Both the position numbers and the translations under genes were made by a program. 64,000 bases of DNA from Podospora comata (Eukaryota > Ascomycota > Sordariomycetes > Sordariales > Podosporaceae), in assembly GCA_017354895.1 (NCBI GenBank), contig CP071495.1:3393001-3457000 (forward strand). The letters run 5' to 3'. Shown here in pieces: positions 56,886-64,000 of the stretch. The notes beneath the pieces were generated by a model. It made no database searches and had not been told where the DNA came from. It worked only from the letters and a program-made list of their open reading frames with translations. Numbering within the stretch: the first letter of the stretch is position 1; each line of letters opens with the position of its first letter.

Positions 56886-59143
56886 TTAATACCCCTGCCC
56901 GTGACCCTGATACCCCTGTTGTTGGTTCTGGTTCAGCAGGTTCCCACTCCCACTCCCATAGTTGTTCCCGGTAGCATACCCCCCACCCCCGTTCCCATAA
57001 CTATTATCCACTGGCACCTCCTCCTCCCAGAACCCTCCCTGCTGCGGTCCCTCCGGCTTCTCGGACCCCCGACCCTCTTCCTCATCCCCAGTCCAAACCC
57101 TCCACTTGAACCGAATGATCTCATAAATCTGCACCAGCTGCGGCTGCCCCTGAGCACCCCCTTGCTGCTGAGCTTGACCTTGCGCTTGTGATCCAGCCCA
57201 AAAGATAGGCGTCCTCACCACCTCCCACACAACTCCCTCCCTCACCCTCTTTTGCCACAGCCAAACCCTAAAGCCAACCCAGTAGAGTGCCGCCGCTACT
57301 AATACTGCCATGGCAGTCATCTGCGGCGCAAACCAATCCACCCTGTCGCTCGAGTGAGCAATATATCTCTGCGCAGGATCATAAACCCAAATCGTGACAA
57401 GCGGCACAATGTTGGTAGCAGTAAAGATGACCGCCGCAATGACCCCCACGACATGCGGAATGGGGGACTTGTATCGCCAGTTTGATCCAGGCCACAAACG
57501 AAGATACAGCATCCCCACCCCAATACACGAAAACCAAATCACATCCAGGCCGTAAGCATATGCCATCAACAGAAGCGAATAACCCGGTAGATGCGAGAAC
57601 ACCACACTGTCAGTCGACAACATGGCGGCAAGGATTAGAACAGAAGTAACAGTCCAGTGCAACGCCAAAGCTGCAGCGGGTGACTTTTCCGTATGCAAGA
57701 ACCCACCGGCTTGATGCTCTGGGATGCGTCTGAACCCATGGCGAAAGGTGAACTCATAGGAAGAAGCAAGATAAATGCTGCCAGGGAGAACACCTTCCTT
57801 GGCAACTTCTTGCTTGACACGGGCGGCGGTGAAAGTGAAAACAATGACGTTCCCGATAGCAGATAAGGCGCGGAGCGAGCCGCAGGCGGCCTTGACTTTG
57901 CTTTCAGCTACGCCAGACCCGACGGTGCGCTTGAAGAAATTGAAGGCAATGTCGAGGTCAGCTGTGAAGAGGTCTGCTTTGGGGATATTGGCGGCCTTTG
58001 TAAGTGATTGTTAGCTTAAGAGAACAGAGCTGACGCCAAAAAAAGGAGAGGATGTCCTACATAGAGAATGGTGATGGCCATAAAGAGGCAGCAAATAAAC
58101 AGCACTCCGTAACCCGATGTTCGGGCAAAGTTCTTGTGCGGTGCCTTGATCTCAGCCAGAACCTATCATTTGTTAGTTGTTACCTGCGTTTTAATAGCAG
58201 ATTCAACAAGTTAAACATACGTAGTTGGCCTGATGAAATCCGCCAAAAGGGAAAATTGCGTAGATCATTGCCTCTGCATACTTGTAAACTCCCCATTGAG
58301 TGTTATCGGCTCTCTTCAAGGATGTGCTCGAATCAAAGTTGTCTCTTGCCACATCCAGATTTAGCCAACGAAGTCCAAAGATGACCATGATGACAAGCAT
58401 AGTCACTTTAAGAGAGCCTAAAACGTTGTTGAGACGGATACCCCATTTTCGAGACATGCTGTGGAGTAGACAAGAAAAGGTATTGACAGCCAGAGCAATG
58501 GCCACCATTCGGCCGGCTGTTTGGCTGGTGTTTGATGCTTGAAGGACGGCAGCAGCAAAAGCAATCGAGTTGGTTGCCGTGTTGCCAAAGACAAGGAAGG
58601 ATACTCCGAACAAACATGTGGCCAGAAACCGAGGAAGCTTGAGGAAGTAGTTCAACTAGACTTTGTCAGCTATTTGTTCAAAATAATCTCGTGAAGCGCA
58701 AGACTTACATAGGGCAGTTCACCTCCACTTCTTGGGGTTGAAATCTTTGTACCATCCGGTCTCTGCCACCTTGGGACTGTCAAGCCCAACTCGATATAGA
58801 GAATGATACCCGATAAGGCGACAGCAACACCGAAAAGCCACAGCAGTAGGGTAATGGCAACACTCTGGGTATTGTAGAAAATCTGCGACGAAGCGTTGAA
58901 GATTCCAGATCCGATCATGCGGTTGAATATCAGGCAGAGTACCGAGAAGCGACCCAGACTGTCTTTCTCTGATGGGATCTCTTCGACAATGGCGTCATGG
59001 TCTTCTCTTGCTTCATAAAGAGCTTGTTGATCTTGGGGATCCAATCCTGGGGCCCAGTCTGGGGCCTCTGGTGGAAGTTGAGCCTGATTGAAGCCAAATC
59101 CTGTGCTCGGATCCGGCTCGGCCGTGGCTGTTTGTTGATACAT
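56886..59143 (-). CDS. APC-superfamily amino acid permease, Mup1-like
   Basis: Four exons, complement(56886..57995, 58061..58162, 58221..58655, 58709..59143), encode 693 residues. About twelve membrane helices begin near residue 65 with the family signature FNRMIGSGIFNASSQIFY (unwound TM1 that binds the amino-acid backbone), then GGELPYLNYFLKLPRF and the GGFHQANYVLAEIKAPHKNF block. These features fit the LAT-type fungal transporters that include yeast methionine permeases Mup1 and Mup3; substrate is not certain. The N-terminal 60 residues are acidic and cytosolic. The C-terminal tail after about 590 is hydrophilic and Gly/Asn/Gln-rich, ending in QQGYQGHGQGY, an unusual composition for a transporter tail. 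All three introns have good GTAAGT, GTATGT or GTAGGA donors and CTAAC/CTGAC branch points. Confidence 0.88.
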
Positions 59144-59999
59144 GGTGTAATACTGCTATATCAAAGGTAAAGCCACCACCATGGTAGCCTTGAGTCGTGA
59201 TATGTTGTGCAGAATCAGGGTGAACGGATCTTGGGCATCTGGGGTACCCAGAGCTTATGGGAGACAGGACATCGTCTCAGCTCTTCTTCTTGGATGCGGG
59301 GGAGCTCAGTCTTGTTCACTTCAAGTGGTCGCTCAGAGCCTTGTCTGGTCACCGGAGCAAAACTCGCCATGCCCGCCATAGACACCGAGAGAGCACAGGC
59401 ATGGGCTGCCTCCTGCATGACGTGTTAGCAAATGAGCCACTGTGTTTTAGAATTATTGACTAACACCGGGAGCCGATTGGACTCGGTGCAGACGAGCGAT
59501 GCCATGATGAGAAGTGAAGCGGGATTTCCTGGTTCTAGACCTTGAGCTGAAGCCAGCCGGAGCTGCGCCGTCCAGTGCTTTCAGCCACCCGCATCGGTAG
59601 GCGCATCTGGAACCCGGTGACCGAATTAGTTTTGAAAGCCTCCAAGGGAATCTGCCTTGCGACGCTGCAAGTTGCTGTCTGTGCCTGGGCCGATGCGTGC
59701 GCCTCCTGCGATATTCGATTGATGTTAAGCGGATTCTTTGGATTTCCAGGGCGGACGACGGAAAATGCCATGTTTACGTTAACAAGGCTCCAGGTGAGCA
59801 ATGCCGGGAAGGAAAGAATGCGGGGTGCTTCTCTTCCCTCTTTCGTCTCCTCGTCCTTTCCTCTGTGCTTTCCCGCTCCACTGAAGGGCTAGGGCCGTTT
59901 AACTGAGCCCCTCCCACCTGCCCATCTTGTCTATGCTCCCCACACCTATGGACCTGTCTTTGATCTGTCTGCATTCCGTGCTTCGATCCATGCGGAGCG
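59144..59999. other. divergent upstream region
   Basis: About 860 bp between the permease and the six-exon gene. It should carry both promoters; small frames here have no motif. Confidence 0.5.
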
Positions 60000-62803
60000 A
60001 TGTCGCTGCCCTTTGAGATATCGCAGATTCACGGTGCTCTTGCTCTCGCCTACAGGGTTATTGAGATTGGATGGAGTGACATCCATGACGCTCACGAACA
60101 ATACCTCGAGTTCGGACAGGACATCAAGGACCTGAGAATCAGTCTTCTCAACCTCGCTGGCGCCATTGACCAAGCCGATCGTGGCTCACTCCTCAACAGT
60201 AGGCCGACTACCGCTGCTGCCAACAACTTCCACCATGTGCTCGGCAATTTCACCGGCGTCCTTGAGGAGTGCTTACGACTCTTCGAACGTAATTCTACAT
60301 ATGGCCGCAATCGAGGCCCGATCTACAACTGGCGATGGTTTCTCCTCGTCAAGGACGAGGTCATGATGCTGAGGGAGCGTATTGCTTTCTTGAACATAAA
60401 ACTTTCGGTAGCCTTCAAGGCTCTAGAAATGTAGGCCTCCTTGTTTTTATGTTGCTACTTTGAGCGGTGCTGACTGAACCCCAGTGAGACCAGTGATGGC
60501 ACTCGGAGGCTGATTGTAGGGGTCGGCGAGCTGCTCCTACAACGTTTTGACTTACTTGAGGCGAGACTATCGGTAATGCTCGGCCAGCCCCGGCCAGTCG
60601 AGCCGGAGCGGGTCCTTGAAATTCCACAGCCCTTGGAGGATTTCTTGGTGGCCATTGCCATCTCGAAACACGGAAGTCTAAGCAGCATGCCCCTCGCACA
60701 AGGCATAGATGAAACCATCTTCTATCTCGATAGGGCCACATGCTGGCACGCCAGGAGAAGAGTCGAGCAACCCACCGAGCAGATCCTGGCATCGCAGATT
60801 GCCAACATGATCCGAGCTTATTGGACACTTCAGGCCACTAGGTCGGGCAATGAATGCATGGAAGTCTCCTCCAGGGCGACTATTGATGACTTGGAGGCAC
60901 ACTTTCCGCGTCTTGGCATGACGGTGCAGAGATATCTGCACAAGCTAGGAGAGGTAGGTGCCTGTCATTCATGATCTTGAACACTCCCCAGTCTAACCAT
61001 ATATTAGAGGATATTCGATGCTCATGATGCACTGGCTCAGAATGGAAGTCAGGCCCCGACCTGGGCTCAGGTGCAAGATGCTTTACACAGGGAACAGCAT
61101 AGCTGGGATGAGCATTGTGGTTGGAGGCCACCACAGCATGACGTGAACGATCCCAGGAGGGGCGAGAAGATCTTCACCTGGTATGTTGAGACCTAAGAAC
61201 CTGTACTGCGTGTTACTAACTTGTACCAGTCGTTTGCAAGATCACAATACTGCCGAGCAATATCTGGAGATATGGCAACACGACGCAAAGAATAACCAGC
61301 AACTGACAATGATCACATGTGTAGCCAACAGAGACACAGTCTACCAGGTCGACCGCACAAGTCTCATGGTGATACCATCGGATGATTCGCTGGTTCAAGG
61401 CAACGACTTTTATTCCATAATCGTAAATCCCAGCCACCTGGGTGGACAAGCTGGCTTTAGGTTGGCGTTTCACACCAAGGGCGCCCTCTTTGACTTGCAG
61501 CAATTCTTTACCGGTTACAGAGTGGTTGATGATCTTTTTGGAGCCAAGATAATTCTGCAGCAAGCAGAAGGGATCCTGCGAGGAACACAACGGCGAAGCA
61601 CAGGACGGGTGCAGCTATGGTCTTCGACTGTTAGACCGACTGGCCGAGCCTTGCCAAAAGAAATTCTGACCTCCTCCACGAGCACCTTGAGAAATATACC
61701 TGGCATGGGTTTCAACCCGAGCACGCCGCCACCAGTTTTGCCTCCATTGGATTCTTTCTCGAGGCTGACCCTGTCACAAGAGCCTGCCCTAACCCCCGCA
61801 ACTAGTCCAACCAGTTCCAGCCAGAGTGTTGAGACACCGCCCCCAATCATGTCTTCATTCCGGCAAACGCCTTTCCCTAACGGCAACAACAGATTCTCAG
61901 GAAACAGCTGCAATTCCAACTCCTCCTGGCAACATCCCATGCTCCTGGCTCAAGTCGGTGGGGCAACTCAGTCATCGCCCGTTCCTCAACGCTATTCAAC
62001 TCAAAGTGACGATTTTCAAACCACGTTAACCTCCCCCGTTTCGCCAGTCCAGAGGTCCAATGCAAACACCAACCGCCCGCTTCCGCGGCGCCCATCAGTC
62101 GCATTTTCCGTAACATCTCAATCTTCAGCGGTCTCCGTCGCAAGCACCACCCAGTCTGCTGCTATGATTCAAGTGGGACCTCGAGGAACCATGGGATGCA
62201 TCATTCAGGCTCCTGAGCCACCTCGCTTGGTGCTCTTCATCAGAGGAAGAACATCAGCAGAGCCAAGTAGTCTGTTGGCCATTGACAGTATGTTTCCTTC
62301 CAGTTTTACTTTCTAGCTTTAGCTGATATGAGCAGTCAATTCAAATATTCGAATCAACCCGGACCTCTGCAAATGCCGCCAGGGACGGTCTGAACATCCT
62401 CAAACACGCCAACAAGTAGCTCCATCACAGTGCTGCCAAGTCGTGCTTCAGCCTGCGGGAGGACGAGACAAAATCTATGCCAAGGAGACAGCCGCTCCCG
62501 AAGACACGAAAAGCGTCAACAATAAGAAGAAGAACAATGGGGGCGGGACAGAAGGGGTCTCAACGTGGAATCTGGCCAGTGCTGGCAGGTTTCAACAGTA
62601 CAATGATTTGAGCAAGGGTGGTATGAAGCAGGTCAAGAAATTGAAGCTTGTGACTATTGAGTTTGACAGTGTCCAAGGTATGTGTGCTTCTGTCTCTGTT
62701 ACAACTTGCAACTTGAAGTATCTGACATGATTTAGCTCGGCAGCGGTTCGTTACAAACTTTAACGACTTGAAGGAGCTGTACTCGAAGTATGCGGTGGTA
62801 TGA
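60000..62803 (+). CDS. six-exon fungal protein of unknown function
   Basis: Six exons, 60000..60430, 60485..60953, 61008..61180, 61230..62287, 62336..62677 and 62736..62803, encode 846 residues; all five introns keep frame and have clear signals. The helical N-terminus (LPFEISQIHGALALAYRVIE, then a DIKDLRISLLNLAGAID helix) resembles the start of many fungal proteins with NLR- or ankyrin-type architectures, where it is thought to be a signalling or effector region, but no NTPase or repeat domain follows. A central block (LQDHNTAEQYLEIWQ to FFTGYRVVDDLFGAKI) looks like a folded domain; then comes a Ser/Thr/Pro-rich linker (about 520-690), and a C-terminal region ending FVTNFNDLKELYSKYAVV. I do not recognise a family and propose no function. 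Confidence 0.75.
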
Positions 62804-63278
62804 TTAGATGTTTTAGCTTATACACGACAGTGATGGATATACCCGGTTTTGTGTTGGCGTTCTGTGTAAGGATTTGATTTATACAAATGCTGTTTTTGTG
62901 TACGAGAGAGCAAGTCACGGTGGCCTGTGCATGGTGTGTACAATACAATTGAAGTCTTATTTTAAAAAGTAAACTCTATTTCATTACACATGGGTTCATA
63001 GTGCATGTCTTTCCCAAAGCCCTTTATGACTTGGCAGCCGGGGTAATGCTCCTCCGATATTACCTACCCTGCATCCAACCATACGTCGTGCAGCGTCTGC
63101 CTAAGTAGTGAGTAGCAGGCCACCATTCAGAGCCGGCTCTTATGTTGATACCTAAGTATCTCAGGTTCCATCAAGCTTAAATCGACATCTCTTCCATCCC
63201 CCCGGCCCCCATCTTCAATTCCGTCACATCATCACCCCTCACACGTTGAACCAAACAACATCCCTCCACCTACCCACC
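62804..63278. other. intergenic region
   Basis: About 475 bp holding the 3' untranslated region of the six-exon gene and the promoter of the reductase-like gene. The 3' part before the start codon is C-rich. Confidence 0.5.
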
Positions 63279-63884
63279 ATGCCCCGCAAAGTCCGGTACA
63301 ACCTCGCCGCCTCGCTCGACGGCTTCATAGCCACCCCCACCGGCTCCTACAGCTGGATCGTCGACGACAAGACGATTGATTTCAATAACCTGTACGCCCA
63401 GTTCGGCTGCTTTATCATGGGCCGAACAACACACGAGGCATATCTTGCCATGGACCCCGTAGAGAACCCTTTGCGGGCTTACTACAAAACAGGGAGCGTG
63501 GTTGTTGTTGGCGACACCCTGGATCGAGATCTGGAGACACAGGTTGAGGTTGTGAAGCTAGGGGAGGTGGAGTCTTTTGTCAGGGCGCTCAAGGGGAGGG
63601 ATGGGGAAACGGATGGTGATATCTGGCTTATGGGTGGGGGCAAGTTGGCGGGGGAGATGCTGAGGTTGGGACTGGTTGACACGGTGGAGGTGGCGGTTAT
63701 GCCGGTGTTGCTGGGGGAGGGGGTGAAGATGTTTGAGGGAAAGGGAAGAGAGGATGGGTGGAGGTTGGAGTTGAGGGGATGTGAGAGGAAAGAGACGGGG
63801 ATTTTGATGCTGGAGTATGATGTTCTTTATGGGGGAGCCCTGGAGATGATGACAAGGAGTGAATTTCGGGGGGTATCATTCTAG
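63279..63884 (+). CDS. RibD C-terminal/DHFR-like reductase
   Basis: A single exon encodes 201 residues; the start MPRKVRYN was chosen because it directly precedes the first strand of the domain and has a CACCATG context, although the frame extends 11 codons upstream to another ATG. Motifs of the RibD C-terminal/dihydrofolate reductase-like fold are NLAASLDGFIATPTGSYSWI, FIMGRTTHEAYLAMDP, IWLMGGGKLAGEMLRLGLVD and VMPVLLGEGVKMFEG. The LMGGG segment is the expected NADPH phosphate-binding loop. Such stand-alone proteins are common in fungi and bacteria and often lack a proven substrate; a role in riboflavin synthesis is possible but not shown, as no deaminase domain is attached. Confidence 0.88.
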   Translation: MPRKVRYNLAASLDGFIATPTGSYSWIVDDKTIDFNNLYAQFGCFIMGRTTHEAYLAMDPVENPLRAYYKTGSVVVVGDTLDRDLETQVEVVKLGEVESFVRALKGRDGETDGDIWLMGGGKLAGEMLRLGLVDTVEVAVMPVLLGEGVKMFEGKGREDGWRLELRGCERKETGILMLEYDVLYGGALEMMTRSEFRGVSF

Positions 63885-64000
63885 ATATCAAAGAACGCCC
63901 TTGATCCAGCCTTTTCCTCTTATACAACCTCTGTCCAAGAGCTGAAGAAACGGCACCAGATCAGCCCTACATCACATATCTCCCCTCCTCATCAAACCCA

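Noticed and set aside
1-64000. transposons, LTR elements, CRISPR arrays, rRNA genes and strongly RIP-mutated blocks
   Set aside because: No transposase, integrase or reverse transcriptase motif, no spaced direct repeats, no recognisable 5S or other rRNA sequence, and no long AT-rich stop-riddled block was seen on reading both strands.

Overview
The window looks like chromosomal DNA from a filamentous ascomycete, most likely a sordariomycete close to the Sordariales. The reasons are dense genes on both strands, short introns (about 50-75 nt) with GTRNGT donors and CTRAC-type branch points, HET-domain genes, a HeLo-like protein, Zn2Cys6 regulators and a spliced tRNA-Asp. The coding content is eukaryotic throughout. 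I see no transposon, virus-like element, CRISPR array or rRNA gene. Exon structures were built by hand from splice signals and reading frame.

Layout, left to right. 0.5-2.4 kb: a bZIP factor resembling IDI-4 of Podospora, followed by 2.9 kb without a convincing gene. 5.2-10.3 kb: two divergent HET-domain (heterokaryon incompatibility) genes. 10.5-14.2 kb: a secreted tyrosinase-like copper enzyme and an intracellular GH13 alpha-amylase. 15.5-21.2 kb: a large single-pass membrane protein of unknown role and a Golgi-type glycosyltransferase-like protein. 23-29.3 kb: a DOCK-family guanine nucleotide exchange factor. 31.1-33.0 kb: a protein with a HeLo-like N-terminus and a degenerate kinase domain.

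The middle is mostly housekeeping: chorismate synthase, a mitochondrial lipoate-protein ligase, VPS11, initiator tRNA-Met and the meiotic mismatch-repair protein MLH3. The right third holds a serine-rich disordered protein, a nitrilase, a regulator with two tandem Zn2Cys6 clusters, a 75-residue split gene, a C2H2-type regulator, tRNA-Asp (with intron), tRNA-Ser, an APC-superfamily amino acid permease, a six-exon protein of unknown function and a RibD/DHFR-like reductase.

The left half carries several genes of types tied to fungal non-self recognition and regulated cell death: an IDI-4-like bZIP, two HET proteins and a HeLo-like pseudokinase whose domain order resembles mammalian MLKL. This is the most interesting signal in the window. 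That they work together is an inference.
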